DNA of 64,000 bases. Source: Sphingomonas lenta. Its GTDB lineage: Bacteria; Pseudomonadota; Alphaproteobacteria; Sphingomonadales; Sphingomonadaceae. Location: contig NZ_NSLI01000003.1 in the NCBI RefSeq assembly GCF_002288825.1, positions 434,001 through 498,000 on the forward strand, written 5' to 3'. Made by a program: the position numbers and the translations under genes. The notes under the pieces are model-generated. The model was not told the origin of the DNA and searched no databases. It saw only the letters and a program-made list of their open reading frames with translations. Shown in pieces: positions 53,748 to 62,910 of the stretch; the stretch's first letter is position 1; each line of letters opens with the position of its first letter.

Positions 53748-53850
53748 GTCACCCCGGACTTGTTCCGGGGTCCATGCGCGTTCGCCTCGTTCGCGACTGT
53801 CTTCTCGACCAAGCGGACGCGCGTGGATGCCGGATCAAGTCCGGCATGAC
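53748..53850. repeat. Family A extragenic palindrome, copy 4
   Basis: GTCACCCCGGACTTGTTCC opens and CCGGATCAAGTCCGGCATGAC closes the repeat, with a GGGGTCCATGCGCG/GCGTGGATGCC inner pair. It overlaps the upstream frame of the sterol desaturase-like gene and lies 26 bases from the regA stop. Confidence 0.88.
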
Positions 53851-53876
53851 GGGGAGGAGGAGAGGCGGGCGCCTTC

Positions 53877-54413
53877 TTACCCCACATGCCGCTTCCCCAA
53901 TTTCCGCGCCAAGGTCCGCCGGTGCATGCCCAACCGCCGCGCGGTCTCCGAGATGTTGAACCCCGTCTCCGCTAGCACCTCGTTGATCCGCTCCGCCTCC
54001 AGCGTCTTGATGCTCGTCGGCCGCGCGCCGATCGCCACGTCGGCGTCGCCCTCCGCCTTGTGGAACGCGGCCTCGATGTCGTCGGTGTTGGCGGGCTTGG
54101 GGAGATAGTGGCACGCGCCGAGCTTGATCGCCTCCACGGCCGTGGCGATGCTCGCGAAGCCGGTCAGCACGACGATCAGCATCTCCGGATCGTGCGCGTG
54201 GAGACGCTGCACCACCGTCAGCCCCGACGCCGCGCCGAGCTTCAGGTCCACGACGGCGTAGTCGGGCTCGAACGCGGCCAAGATCGCGTCCAGCTCGTCG
54301 GGCCCGTGCGCCACGCGCACCGCGTAGCCGCGCCGCTCGAACGAGCGGGCGAGCGTGCGGGCGAAGGTCTGGTCGTCCTCTACGAGGAGGAGGGTGCGCT
54401 GGTCCTGGTCCAT
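53877..54413 (-). CDS. regA: Redox response regulator RegA/PrrA/ActR
   Basis: The 178-residue protein from the ATG at 54413 (MDQDQRTLLLVEDDQTFARTL) has a receiver domain with Asp in YAVVDLKLG, then VVLTGFASIATAVEAI and the lysine in HYLPKPAN. The C-terminal part is a Fis-type helix-turn-helix (ISETARRLGMHRRTLARKLGK), typical of RegA/PrrA. It would regulate energy genes in response to redox state via RegB. The stop is 26 bases from the family A repeat. Confidence 0.94.
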   Translation of the reverse strand: MDQDQRTLLLVEDDQTFARTLARSFERRGYAVRVAHGPDELDAILAAFEPDYAVVDLKLGAASGLTVVQRLHAHDPEMLIVVLTGFASIATAVEAIKLGACHYLPKPANTDDIEAAFHKAEGDADVAIGARPTSIKTLEAERINEVLAETGFNISETARRLGMHRRTLARKLGKRHVG

Positions 54414-55714
54414 CTCAACGACGCCTCGTTCGCTCCGATCGTGGCGAGCGGCAGGGTCAGCGTCACCGCCGCTCCGCGCTCCCGATTTTCCACATCCAGC
54501 CGCCCGCCGAGCTTGCGCGCGACGTTCGCCGTCAGGAACAGCCCGACCCCGTGCCCGGGTCCCTTGCTCGACTGGAGTGGGCGGCCGAGCGACGCGAGCA
54601 GGTCGGGCGCGAAGCCCTCGCCGCGGTCGAGCACCGTCACCTTCAGCGCGCCGTCCTCGCGCCGCGCCGCCAGCGTGACCTGGCCGGGCGACGCCTCGCG
54701 CGCGTTCTCGAGCAGGTTCCACACCGCCTGGCGGAGCGAGGGGTCGGCGATGATCCGCTCCTCCTCGTCGAGTGCCAAGTCGACGAACAGCGGCTCGCGC
54801 TCGTGCAGCGTGCGCCAGTCCTCGGCCAGCCCCTCCAGGAAGGCGCGCGCGCCGATCGGCTCGGGCGCCAGCCCGCGCGGCTCGCCCGCGGACGCGAGCA
54901 CGCCCGTCACGATCGCCTTGCAGCGCTCGACCTCCGCTTGCGCTTCCGCGACCTCCTCCATCAGCGAAGGGTCGGCCTGGACGGCCGGCATGCGCCGCCA
55001 GTCGCCCAGGATCACGGACAGGCTGGCGAGCGGCGTGCCGAGCTCGTGCGCCGCGCCGCTCGCGAGCAAGCCCATGCGGACGATGCCGTCCTCCTCGGCC
55101 GCGCGGCGGCGCAGCTCGGCCAGGTTGCGGTCGCGCTGGCGGATGATCGCGCCGATGCGGCCGATGAACAGCACGAGAAGGACCGCGATCAGACCGTAGT
55201 TGAGCCACTCGCCCAGCAGGAACAGCGACCCCGCCTCGCCCTGCAGCGCGGGCGGCAAGCGAAGCGGGCGGTACACGGCCGTCAGCAGCGCGAAGCACGC
55301 GCCCGTCAGCACCACGAGCACCCAGGCCGACCAGGCCTCGAGCAGGATCGCGCCCAACACCACCTGGAGGAGGTAGAGTGCGGCGAACGGATTGGTGGCG
55401 CCGCCGCTGAGGTAGAGCTGCACGGTGAGCGCGCCGACGTCGACCACGAGCGACAGGAACAGCGCCCAGTTGGTCACCTCGCGCCGGCGGAGCAGCCGGA
55501 CGCAGACGAGGTTGACCGCCGCCAGCGCCGCCACCGTCGCGACCATCGGCTCGACGGGCAGCGGCACGCCGAGCCGGTAGCGGACGATGAGGATGGTGAC
55601 GAGCTGCCCCACCACCGCCAGCCAGCGCAGCTGGACGAGCTGGCGGAGATTGTCGGCCGCCGCGTCGACGCTGGGCGGCCGACGGCCGAGGGTGAGGAGC
55701 CGTGCGTCGGTCAT
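54380..55714 (-). CDS. regB: Redox sensor histidine kinase RegB/PrrB
   Basis: The 444-residue protein has six membrane spans, the quinone-site motif GGATNPF at 104-110, the H-box ASGAAHELGTPLASL with His223 and Cys265 (EVERCKAIV), in the position of the redox-active Cys of Rhodobacter capsulatus RegB. The C-terminal catalytic domain has NLLENAREASPG and GHGVGLFLTANV. It senses the quinone pool and oxygen and phosphorylates RegA. The 3' end overlaps the regA start by 34 bases, and the start overlaps the SURF1 stop by 4. Confidence 0.94.
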   Translation of the reverse strand: MTDARLLTLGRRPPSVDAAADNLRQLVQLRWLAVVGQLVTILIVRYRLGVPLPVEPMVATVAALAAVNLVCVRLLRRREVTNWALFLSLVVDVGALTVQLYLSGGATNPFAALYLLQVVLGAILLEAWSAWVLVVLTGACFALLTAVYRPLRLPPALQGEAGSLFLLGEWLNYGLIAVLLVLFIGRIGAIIRQRDRNLAELRRRAAEEDGIVRMGLLASGAAHELGTPLASLSVILGDWRRMPAVQADPSLMEEVAEAQAEVERCKAIVTGVLASAGEPRGLAPEPIGARAFLEGLAEDWRTLHEREPLFVDLALDEEERIIADPSLRQAVWNLLENAREASPGQVTLAARREDGALKVTVLDRGEGFAPDLLASLGRPLQSSKGPGHGVGLFLTANVARKLGGRLDVENRERGAAVTLTLPLATIGANEASLRWTRTSAPSSS

Positions 55715-56430
55715 CGCCGACCCCGCTCGTAGCGGACGAGGAGGTACAGGCCGACCGCGGTCAGGATCGCGAGCGCGAACCAGGTGAGGGCGTATTGCAG
55801 GTGCTGGTTGCGGAAGCGGACCTGGGTCAGGCCGCCCTTCGGAAAGTCGTCCGAACCGGACGCTACGGCGTCGATGAAGTAGGGTGCGACATTGCCCAGA
55901 CCTCTCGCGCCGGCGATCGCCTGGACGTCGCGCGAGTACCAGCGATCGGCTCGCGGGTCGTTGCTGCGCAGGAACCCGCCGCCGGGCTCGGTTAGGCGAA
56001 GCAGGCCGGTGACGGTCACGGCCTCCTCGGGCCTGGTCACGGGCGCGCTCCGGTCCTGCGGCACGAAGCCGCGGTTGACGAGCAGCGTGAAGCCGCGGTC
56101 GGTCGCGAGCGGGGTGAGCAGCCAGTAGCCGGCGCCGTAATCGGTGACGGCCTGCACCAGCGTCTCGCGGTCGTGGAGGAAGCGGCCGGTCGCGTCGACC
56201 TTGAGGTACTCATAGCCCTGCCGGTCGACGCGCGGCCAGATCGTCGGGCCGGGCGCGGCGACCGGGGCCGCGTCCACCCGCGCCTCGACGCGCTCGATCA
56301 GGTCGAGCTTCCACGCGCGGCGCTCGAATTGCCACACGCCGAGCGCGACGAAGCCGGCCATCAACGCGAGGCCGGCGAGGACGAGCATGTAGAAGGTCGG
56401 GCGGGAGCGCCGCGCCGAGGTGGTCGCCAT
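55711..56430 (-). CDS. SURF1 family cytochrome oxidase assembly protein
   Basis: The 239-residue protein has an N-terminal membrane span (FYMLVLAGLALMAGFVALGV), a central periplasmic domain (VLVQAVTDYGAGYWLLTP-type segment, LLVNRGFVPQDRSAPVTRP) and a C-terminal span WFALAILTAVGLYLLVR, the topology of SURF1, which helps insert heme into the oxidase. It sits between the cyo genes and regB with a 4-base overlap to regB. Confidence 0.93.
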   Translation of the reverse strand: MATTSARRSRPTFYMLVLAGLALMAGFVALGVWQFERRAWKLDLIERVEARVDAAPVAAPGPTIWPRVDRQGYEYLKVDATGRFLHDRETLVQAVTDYGAGYWLLTPLATDRGFTLLVNRGFVPQDRSAPVTRPEEAVTVTGLLRLTEPGGGFLRSNDPRADRWYSRDVQAIAGARGLGNVAPYFIDAVASGSDDFPKGGLTQVRFRNQHLQYALTWFALAILTAVGLYLLVRYERGRR

Positions 56431-56446
56431 GCTACGACCCTAGCTC

Positions 56447-56548
56447 GTCACCCCGGGCTTGACCCGGGGTCCACGCGCGTTCCTGTCTGCAAGCGGTGCG
56501 CTCGTGAACGACGTACGCGCATGGATGCCGGATCAAGTCCGGCATGAC
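56447..56548. repeat. Family A extragenic palindrome, copy 5
   Basis: GTCACCCCGGGCTTGACCC opens and CCGGATCAAGTCCGGCATGAC closes the repeat, with GGGGTCCACGCGCG against GCGCATGGATGCC inside. It separates SURF1 from cyoD in the same-direction run. Confidence 0.9.
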
Positions 56549-56576
56549 GGCATGTGGGACAGGGCAGGGCGGACCC

Positions 56577-56933
56577 TCACCCCATCGCCTGTATCTGCTG
56601 CATGTCGGGCATCATGTTCGCGTTCAAATGATGCATGACCCACAATGATCCGGCCAGCGTGATCACCACCAGCACCGCCGTGAACACGAGCGCCATGAAC
56701 GTCCAGCCGCCCTCCGACCTGGTGTTCATGTGGAGGAAGTAGACCATGTGCACCACGATCTGCACGAGGGCCGCGCCCATCACGAAGAGCGCGGTGGTCT
56801 GCTTGTCGAGCTGGCCCAGCATGACCAGCGCGAAGGGGACGGCGGTCAGGACCACCGACAGGCCGAAACCGATCAGGTAATCGCGGCGCGTGCCGTGCGC
56901 CTCGCCGGACGCGTGGGTGTTGTGCGCGCTCAT
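56577..56933 (-). CDS. cyoD: Cytochrome o ubiquinol oxidase subunit IV
   Basis: The 118-residue product, start at 56933 ([19 protein letters not shown]), has three membrane spans and the subunit IV pattern [33 protein letters not shown] and [18 protein letters not shown]. It stabilises the CuB site during assembly. Overlaps cyoC by 4 bases. Confidence 0.94.
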   Translation of the reverse strand: MSAHNTHASGEAHGTRRDYLIGFGLSVVLTAVPFALVMLGQLDKQTTALFVMGAALVQIVVHMVYFLHMNTRSEGGWTFMALVFTAVLVVITLAGSLWVMHHLNANMMPDMQQIQAMG

Positions 56934-57544
56934 CGCAGAACTCCGAGCAGGTAGACGAAGGTGAAGACGCCGATCCAGACGACGTCGAGGAAATGCCAGA
57001 ACATGCTGAGGCACTGGACGCGGCGCTGATTGGCCTCGATCAGGCCGCGCCGGGCGACCTGCACCATCAGCACGACGAGCCAGACGAGGCCGAAGAAGAC
57101 GTGGAGCCCGTGCGTGCCGACCAGCGTCCAGAAGCTCGACAGGAAGGCGGAGCGCTGCGGCGTCGCGCCCTCGTGGATCAGGTGCGCGAACTCGTACATC
57201 TCGATACCGAGGAACGCCGCGCCGAACAGGCCGGTAATCCCGAGCCAGCCAAGCACCGCGCGCTGCCGCCCTTCGCCCATCGCGATCATCGCGAAACCGT
57301 AGGTGATCGACGACAGCAGCAGCATGCTCGTGTTGAGCGCCACCAGCGGCAGGTCGAACAGCTCGGCGGGCGTCGGCCCGCCCGCATAGGCGGTGCCGAG
57401 CACGCCGTAGGTGGCGAACAGCACCGCGAAGATGAGGCAGTCGCTCATCAGGTACATCCAGAAGCCGAGCGCGGTGGAGCCTTCGGGATGGTGGTCCTCC
57501 TCCGTCAGGTAGAAGGAGGGACCGATCGGGGTCATGGCGCTCAT
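56930..57544 (-). CDS. cyoC: Cytochrome o ubiquinol oxidase subunit III
   Basis: The 204-residue membrane protein matches subunit [43 protein letters not shown], and [20 protein letters not shown] with the conserved WHFLDVVW. It is part of the bo3-type quinol oxidase. Start at 57544 (MSAMTPIG); an ATG three codons in is possible. It lies 5 bases downstream of cyoB. Confidence 0.95.
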   Translation of the reverse strand: MSAMTPIGPSFYLTEEDHHPEGSTALGFWMYLMSDCLIFAVLFATYGVLGTAYAGGPTPAELFDLPLVALNTSMLLLSSITYGFAMIAMGEGRQRAVLGWLGITGLFGAAFLGIEMYEFAHLIHEGATPQRSAFLSSFWTLVGTHGLHVFFGLVWLVVLMVQVARRGLIEANQRRVQCLSMFWHFLDVVWIGVFTFVYLLGVLR

Positions 57545-57548
57545 GGGT

Positions 57549-59621
57549 TCAAGCTCCCGCCAGCGCGAGGACGTCGCGGTCCTGCTCGCGCGGGCTGTCG
57601 GGGTCGCGGGGTCGGGCTGCGCCCTGGAGCGCGCGGGTGCGCTCCCCTTCGACGCGGGCGACCTCCACGGCCGGAATGTGGTAGTCGCGGTCGTAGTTGA
57701 AGCTGTGCCAGATCGCGCCGCCGACGATCGCGGCGAGGCTGAGCGCCGCGAGCCACCAGATGTACCACACCATCGCGAAGGCGAAGGCGACAGACAGGCC
57801 CGCCAGGATCACGCCGGTCCCTGTGTTCTTGGGCATGTGGATCGGGCGGTAGCCGGCCAGCGGCCGCTCATGCCCCCGCGCCTTCATGTCGTAGAAGGCG
57901 TCGAGTTCGTGCGCCACCGGCGTGAAGGCGAAGTTGTAGGCCGGGGGCGGCGAGCTGGTGGACCATTCGAGCGTGCGGCCGTCCCAAGGGTCGCCCGTCA
58001 CGTCGCGGAGCTCCTCGCGCTTGTAGATCGACCAGCCGAACTGGGCGAGCATGGCGGCGATGCCGCCCGCGATCAGCACCGCGCCGACGGCTGCGATGAC
58101 GAACCAGATCTGCAGGCTGGGGTCGTCGAAGTGGCGCAGGCGGCGCGTCACGCCCATGAGGCCCAGCACGTAGAGCGGCGCGAAGGCGGTGACGAAGCCG
58201 ACCACCCAGAGCCAGAAGCTGGCGCGGCCGAGACCCTCGTGCAGGCGGAAGCCGAACGCCTTGGGCCACCAATACTGGATGCCCGCGAACAGGCCGAACA
58301 GCACGCCGCCGATGATGACGTTGTGGAAATGCGCCACCAGGAACAGCGAGTTGTGCAGCACGAAGTCCGCCGGCGGGACCGCCAGCAGCACGCCCGTCAT
58401 GCCGCCCACCACGAAGGTGAGCATGAAGGCGACCGTCCACATCATCGGCAGCTCGAAGCGGATGCGGCCGCGGTACATGGTGAACAGCCAGTTGAAGATC
58501 TTCGCACCCGTGGGGATCGAGATCACCATGGTGGTGATACCGAAGAAGCTGTTGACCGCCGCGCCCGACCCCATGGTGAAGAAGTGGTGGAGCCAGACGA
58601 GGTAGGACAGGATGGTGATGACCGCGGTCGCGTAGACCATCGACGTGTAGCCGAAGAGCCGCTTGCCGCTGAAGGTCGACACGATCTCCGAGAAGATGCC
58701 AAAGGCGGGGAGGATCAGGATGTAGACCTCCGGGTGGCCCCAGATCCAGATGAGGTTCACGTACATCATCGGGTTGCCGCCGTTGGTGTTCGTGAAGAAG
58801 GCCGTGCCGACGTAGCGGTCGAGGCTGAGCAGCGCGAGCGTGGCTGTCAGCACCGGGAAGCTGGCCACGATCAGGATGTTGGAGCAGAGCGACGTCCAGC
58901 AGAAGACGGGCATCTTCATCATGGTCATGCCCGGCGCGCGCATCTTCACGATCGTCGCGATCAGGTTGATGCCCGACAGCGTCGTGCCGACGCCCGCCAC
59001 CTGCAGCGCCCATATGTAATAGTCGACGCCGACGTCCGGGCTGAAGTCGATGCCCGACAGCGGCGGAAAGGCGAGCCAGCCCGTGCGCGCGAACTCGCCC
59101 ACGAACAGCGACATCATGATCACTACCGCGCCCGCGGCCGTCATCCAGAAGCTGAAATTGTTGAGGAACGGGAAGGCGACGTCGCGCGCGCCGATCTGGA
59201 GCGGGATCAGGTAGTTCATGATGCCCGTGATCAGCGGCATGGCGACGAAGAAGATCATGATCACGCCGTGGGCGGTGAACACCTGGTCATAGTGGTGGGC
59301 GTTGAGGTAGCCCTGCGATTCGCCGAACGCGACCGCCTGCTGCCCGCGCATCATCAGCGCGTCGGCGAAGCCGCGCAGCAGCATGACGACGCCCAGCACC
59401 ATGTACATGATGCCGACCTTCTTGTGGTCGACGCTCGTGAACCACTCGCGCCAGAGATAGCCCCAGAGCCGGAAGTAGGTCAGCGCGCCCAAGAGCGCGA
59501 CGCCGCCCAGCGCTACGACGCCGAAGGTCGCGACGATGATCGGCTCGTGCAGCGGGAACGACTCGAGCCCGAGCCGGCCGAAGATGGAGGATGTGGTCTC
59601 GGAGTGAGTGGGCGTGGACAT
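57549..59621 (-). CDS. cyoB: Cytochrome o ubiquinol oxidase subunit I
   Basis: The 690-residue heme-copper oxidase core has twelve or more membrane spans with [17 protein letters not shown] (CuB ligand His and cross-linked Tyr), [17 protein letters not shown] and the heme-ligand segment [16 protein letters not shown]. It reduces oxygen to water and pumps protons, taking electrons from ubiquinol. It lies in the order cyoA-B-C-D, 9 bases after cyoA. Confidence 0.97.
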   Translation of the reverse strand: MSTPTHSETTSSIFGRLGLESFPLHEPIIVATFGVVALGGVALLGALTYFRLWGYLWREWFTSVDHKKVGIMYMVLGVVMLLRGFADALMMRGQQAVAFGESQGYLNAHHYDQVFTAHGVIMIFFVAMPLITGIMNYLIPLQIGARDVAFPFLNNFSFWMTAAGAVVIMMSLFVGEFARTGWLAFPPLSGIDFSPDVGVDYYIWALQVAGVGTTLSGINLIATIVKMRAPGMTMMKMPVFCWTSLCSNILIVASFPVLTATLALLSLDRYVGTAFFTNTNGGNPMMYVNLIWIWGHPEVYILILPAFGIFSEIVSTFSGKRLFGYTSMVYATAVITILSYLVWLHHFFTMGSGAAVNSFFGITTMVISIPTGAKIFNWLFTMYRGRIRFELPMMWTVAFMLTFVVGGMTGVLLAVPPADFVLHNSLFLVAHFHNVIIGGVLFGLFAGIQYWWPKAFGFRLHEGLGRASFWLWVVGFVTAFAPLYVLGLMGVTRRLRHFDDPSLQIWFVIAAVGAVLIAGGIAAMLAQFGWSIYKREELRDVTGDPWDGRTLEWSTSSPPPAYNFAFTPVAHELDAFYDMKARGHERPLAGYRPIHMPKNTGTGVILAGLSVAFAFAMVWYIWWLAALSLAAIVGGAIWHSFNYDRDYHIPAVEVARVEGERTRALQGAARPRDPDSPREQDRDVLALAGA

Positions 59622-59630
59622 GGTTCTGGC

Positions 59631-60650
59631 TCAGGACATGTTGCGGTTGGCGGGCGCGCCGGGCCGGGTGACGCCGGGCGCGTGCTCGCTGTTGTGGGGC
59701 GCGGTCATGTGCGGGGCGGGGGCGTGCCGCTCGCGCTGGAGCGCGCCCTCGGTCTTGTGGCCGCCATGCCCGTGGCCACCGCAGGGCCGGCCGGGCTCGA
59801 CGCACTGGCCGACGATGCGGTCCCAGAGCGCGGGGTCGACGGCGGCGAAGCGGCGCACCGGCTCCTTCTCGGACGGCCTCGCCAGAGGCAGATAGCTGCC
59901 CGCCTCCATACGCCCGCCTGAGGCGCGCACGCGCTCGACCCACTGGTCGAAGCCGGACGCGTCGAGCCCGTGCAGCCGGAACTTCATGTCGGAGAAGCCC
60001 GCGCCCGAATAGTTGGCGGAGAAGCCTTCGAAGCTGCCCGGCCGGTTGAGCACGGCGTGGAGCTTCGTCTCCATGCCGGGCATGGCGTAGATCTGTCCTG
60101 CGAGCGCGGGCGCGTAGAAGCTGTTCATGACGCTCGACGCGGTGAGGCGAAAGCGGAGCGGGCGGTCGACGGGGACGGCGAGCTCGTTAACGGTAGCGAT
60201 CCCCTGCTCGGGGTAGATGAACAGCCACTTCCAATCGAGCGCGACGACTTGCACCTCCAGCGGCTCCGCGCCCGCGGGCACGGGGCGCCCCTCGGCGATG
60301 CGCGCGATCGGGCGGTAGGGGTCGAGCAGGTGCGTGCTCGTCCAGGTCAGCGCGCCCAGCGCGATGATGATGAGCAGCGGCACGCCCCAGATGGCGAGCT
60401 CCAGCGTGGTGGAGTGGTCGAACTCGGGGTCGTAGGTGGCCGCCGTCTTCCGCTGCGCGCGGTAGCGCCACGCGAAGAACACCGTCATCGCCATAACCGG
60501 CACGATGATGAGCAGCATCAGCACCGTGGAGACCACAATCAAGTCCGCCTGCTGCCTCGCCACGTCGCCCGCCGGGTTCATGACGACCCAGTCGCAGGCG
60601 GCGAGCATCGGCAGGGCGGCGAGGGGGAGGAGACGGCTGGCGCGTACCAT
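59631..60650 (-). CDS. cyoA: Cytochrome o ubiquinol oxidase subunit II
   Basis: The 339-residue lipoprotein begins MVRASRLLPLAALPMLAAC with the lipidated Cys. Two membrane spans follow (LIVVSTVLMLLIIVPVMAMT and LAIWGVPLLIIIALGALTW), then a periplasmic cupredoxin-like domain with ALDWKWLFIYPEQG and SFYAPALAGQIYAMPGMET. The copper A ligands of cytochrome c oxidases are absent, as expected for a quinol oxidase. The C-terminal tail is His/Gly-rich (HGHGGHKTEG). Confidence 0.95.
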   Translation of the reverse strand: MVRASRLLPLAALPMLAACDWVVMNPAGDVARQQADLIVVSTVLMLLIIVPVMAMTVFFAWRYRAQRKTAATYDPEFDHSTTLELAIWGVPLLIIIALGALTWTSTHLLDPYRPIARIAEGRPVPAGAEPLEVQVVALDWKWLFIYPEQGIATVNELAVPVDRPLRFRLTASSVMNSFYAPALAGQIYAMPGMETKLHAVLNRPGSFEGFSANYSGAGFSDMKFRLHGLDASGFDQWVERVRASGGRMEAGSYLPLARPSEKEPVRRFAAVDPALWDRIVGQCVEPGRPCGGHGHGGHKTEGALQRERHAPAPHMTAPHNSEHAPGVTRPGAPANRNMS

Positions 60651-60685
60651 GACGCGGCCGATCTAGGGGGCGCGTCGTGCGCGTA

Positions 60686-60708
60686 GGATTGGACACTTTG
60701 TCCTATCC
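60686..60708. promoter_or_regulatory. Dyad element upstream of cyoA
   Basis: Arms GGATTGGACA and TGTCCTATCC flank CTT; 9 of 10 positions are complementary. It lies 36 bases upstream of the cyoA start and 58 bases upstream of the divergent MFS gene, in a position suited to a regulator of both. Confidence 0.5.
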
Positions 60709-60765
60709 CAAGTCAGTGCCGCCCCGCGCATATGGGCCCGCGACCACCAGGACTCCGTGTAACCT

Positions 60766-62091
60766 ATGACCGCCGCCGCCTTGAACTCCTCCGCCCTCGA
60801 ACGCGACGCCGCGGTCGTGAATTCGGACGGCCACGCGCCCAAGCCTGGCGACATCGCGGTGGGCGTGATTATCGGCCGCACGTCCGAGTTCTTCGACTTC
60901 TTCGTCTACGCCATCGCGTCCGTGCTGGTGTTCCCGTCGCTGGTCTTCCCCTATGCCGACGCGCTGACGGGGACGATCTACTCCTTTGGCGTTTTCGCGC
61001 TCGCCTTCATCGCGCGGCCGCTCGGCACGCTCGGCTTCCTATGGCTCGACCGGCATCACGGTCGCGTCGTCAAGCTGACGGCCGCACTGTTCCTGCTCGG
61101 CGGATCCACCATGGCGCTCGCCTTTCTGCCCGGCCACGCGCAGATCGGCTGGTGGTCGGCGGCGCTCCTGGCAGCGTTCCGCATCGGCCAGGGCGCGGCA
61201 CTCGGCGGCGCGTGGGACGGCCTGCCGTCGCTCCTATCCTTGAACGCTCCGGAGAACCGTCGCGGCTGGTACGCGATGATGCCGCAGCTCGGAGCACCCC
61301 TCGGCCTCATGGTCGCGAGCGGCCTGTTCGCCTTTTTCCTGACGACGCTGTCGGACGCCGATTTCCTCGGCTGGGGCTGGCGCTATCCCTTCTTCGTCGC
61401 CTTCGCGATCAACGTGGTGGCGCTTTTCGCCCGTCTCCGCATCGTCGCCACGCCCGAGTTCCAGCGCCTCTACGAGAGCCGCGAGCTCCAGCCGGCACCC
61501 GTCGGCGAGACGCTCCGCCGCCACTGGCGCACGGTGCTGCTCGGCGCGTTCGCCCCGCTCGCCAGCTTCGCGCTGTTCCACATGGTCACCGTGTTCCCGC
61601 TCTCCTGGGTGGTGCTGTTCACGCCCGAGGACCCGGTGCGCTTCCTCGTCATCGAGATGATCGGCGCAGCCGTGGGCGTGCTCGCGATCATGGCGTCCGG
61701 CCTCGTCGCCGACCGGCTCGGCCGGCGCGGGCTGCTCGCCGTCTCCGCCGCGCTGATCGCCGCCTATAGCGGCTTCGCGCCGCAGCTGCTGAACGGCGGC
61801 GACCTGGGCGAGGCCGTGTACATGATCGTCGGCTTCCTGCTCTTAGGCCTGGCGTTCGGCCAGTCGTCAGGCACGATGGCGGGCAGCTTCTCGCCCCGAC
61901 ACCGCTACACCGGCTCCGCACTCACCTCCGACCTCGCCTGGCTAATCGGCGCGGGCTTCGCGCCGTTTGCCGCCCTCGTGCTGTCGGCCGAGCTCGGCCT
62001 GATCGCCGCGGGCGCGTACCTGCTCTCGGGCGCGATCGCGACGCTGCTCGCGCTGGCGCTCAACCAGGAGTTCGCGCGCCGGTTCGTGTAA
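60766..62091 (+). CDS. MFS transporter, metabolite:H+ symporter type
   Basis: The 441-residue protein has twelve membrane spans with the signature IIGRTSEFFDFFVYAIASVL of the metabolite:proton symporter group (ProP/ShiA/KgtP-like), ARPLGTLGFLWLDRHHGRVV and FRIGQGAALGGAWDGLPSLL. Substrate unknown. It is divergent from cyoA with a shared dyad between. The stop is followed within 3 bases by a GGAAC element of the next gene's putative promoter. Confidence 0.9.
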   Translation: MTAAALNSSALERDAAVVNSDGHAPKPGDIAVGVIIGRTSEFFDFFVYAIASVLVFPSLVFPYADALTGTIYSFGVFALAFIARPLGTLGFLWLDRHHGRVVKLTAALFLLGGSTMALAFLPGHAQIGWWSAALLAAFRIGQGAALGGAWDGLPSLLSLNAPENRRGWYAMMPQLGAPLGLMVASGLFAFFLTTLSDADFLGWGWRYPFFVAFAINVVALFARLRIVATPEFQRLYESRELQPAPVGETLRRHWRTVLLGAFAPLASFALFHMVTVFPLSWVVLFTPEDPVRFLVIEMIGAAVGVLAIMASGLVADRLGRRGLLAVSAALIAAYSGFAPQLLNGGDLGEAVYMIVGFLLLGLAFGQSSGTMAGSFSPRHRYTGSALTSDLAWLIGAGFAPFAALVLSAELGLIAAGAYLLSGAIATLLALALNQEFARRFV

Positions 62092-62093
62092 AC

Positions 62094-62119
62094 GGAACGG
62101 GCCCGTGCGCCCGTCCGTT
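62094..62119 (+). promoter_or_regulatory. EcfG-type general-stress promoter 1
   Basis: GGAAC at 62094-62098, a 17-base spacer and CGTT at 62116-62119 match the alphaproteobacterial EcfG consensus. The expected transcription start (about 62126) is at the next ATG. The same bases can also fold as a hairpin terminating the MFS gene, so the call is ambiguous. Confidence 0.5.
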
Positions 62120-62127
62120 CTACGCGC

Positions 62128-62352
62128 ATGACCAACGACCGAGACATCCCGCCCGAAGCCGGCCGCCGCGCCCGCGTCGCCAAGAACGGCGAGGTCCACG
62201 GATCGGGCATGGGCGCCGGCGGCGGCCAGCCCGGCGAGGAGTACGACACCGACGAGCATGGCGGCGAGGGTCCGAACCCGACCGGCGTCGGCACGGGCGA
62301 CAAGGCCACGCCCGCGCAAGGCGCGGGCGACCGCGAGCCCGGCGGGCTCTAG
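62128..62352 (+). CDS. Small glycine-rich hydrophilic protein 1
   Basis: The 74-residue product, MTNDRDIPPEAGRRARVAKN followed by a Gly/Asp/Glu-rich stretch (GMGAGGGQPGEEYDTDEHGG), has no hydrophobic core and is probably disordered. No known family is recognised. It begins only a few bases after the CGTT of an EcfG-type promoter, so the mRNA would be leaderless or nearly so. The 3' end overlaps the receiver gene by 4 bases convergently. Glycine-rich hydrophilic proteins are common in stress regulons. Confidence 0.65.
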   Translation: MTNDRDIPPEAGRRARVAKNGEVHGSGMGAGGGQPGEEYDTDEHGGEGPNPTGVGTGDKATPAQGAGDREPGGL

Positions 62353-62723
62353 CGGTCCAGCATCCCGCCCACCGCCTCGATCACCTGCCACGCCGCGAAC
62401 GGCTTCTCCAACCGCGGCCGCGCCGCCATGTCCGGCGGCAGCGTCGCGGCGGCCTGCGCGCTCAGGAATAGGAACGGCACGTCCATCTCCGCCAGGCGCT
62501 GCGCGACGGGCAGGCTGTCGCCGTCCAGCAGCCTGACATTGAGCGTCGCCGCATGGGGCGGCGGCTCCTGTTCCAATCGCTCCAGCGCGTCCGACGCGGA
62601 CGCCACCGGGCCGATGATCGCCGCGCCCGCCTGTTCCAGCGCTTCCGTGACGTAGCTGGCGATGAACCAGTCGTCTTCGACGACCAGCACCCGACGCTGT
62701 TCCAGTTGCGAATGCCCGTGCAT
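62349..62723 (-). CDS. Receiver-only protein with Asn at the phosphoacceptor position
   Basis: The 124-residue protein has a receiver fold: RVLVVEDDWFIASYVTEALE with Glu16, Asp17 and Asp18, then ATLNVRLLDGD, FLFLSAQ with Ser88 and RLEKPF with Lys107. The position normally occupied by the phosphorylated Asp (DV.L) is Asn62 (codon AAT), so conventional phosphorylation should be lost. There is no output domain. It lies between two glycine-rich genes with EcfG-like promoters. It may act as a protein-interaction module. Confidence 0.85.
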   Translation of the reverse strand: MHGHSQLEQRRVLVVEDDWFIASYVTEALEQAGAAIIGPVASASDALERLEQEPPPHAATLNVRLLDGDSLPVAQRLAEMDVPFLFLSAQAAATLPPDMAARPRLEKPFAAWQVIEAVGGMLDR

Positions 62724-62854
62724 GCGTCCTCGCCGTGTTGACGGACTTCACGCTGGCACTCGACCGCGCCCGAAACATCAACATGGGTCAACTTAGGCCG
62801 CTTTCTGCAGTGACACGGCATCTTGCGCAGGCTCCCGCCTAACAAGGATCAGGC

Positions 62855-62879
62855 GGAACCGCGCCCCGACCCGCCCGTT
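62855..62879 (+). promoter_or_regulatory. EcfG-type general-stress promoter 2
   Basis: GGAAC (62855-62859), a 16-base spacer and CGTT (62876-62879) match the EcfG consensus. The glycine-rich gene begins at 62911 with AAGGAG upstream, giving an ordinary short leader. Confidence 0.65.
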
Positions 62880-62910
62880 CCCCGGTTCCAACAGCGAAGG
62901 AGCATGTGTC

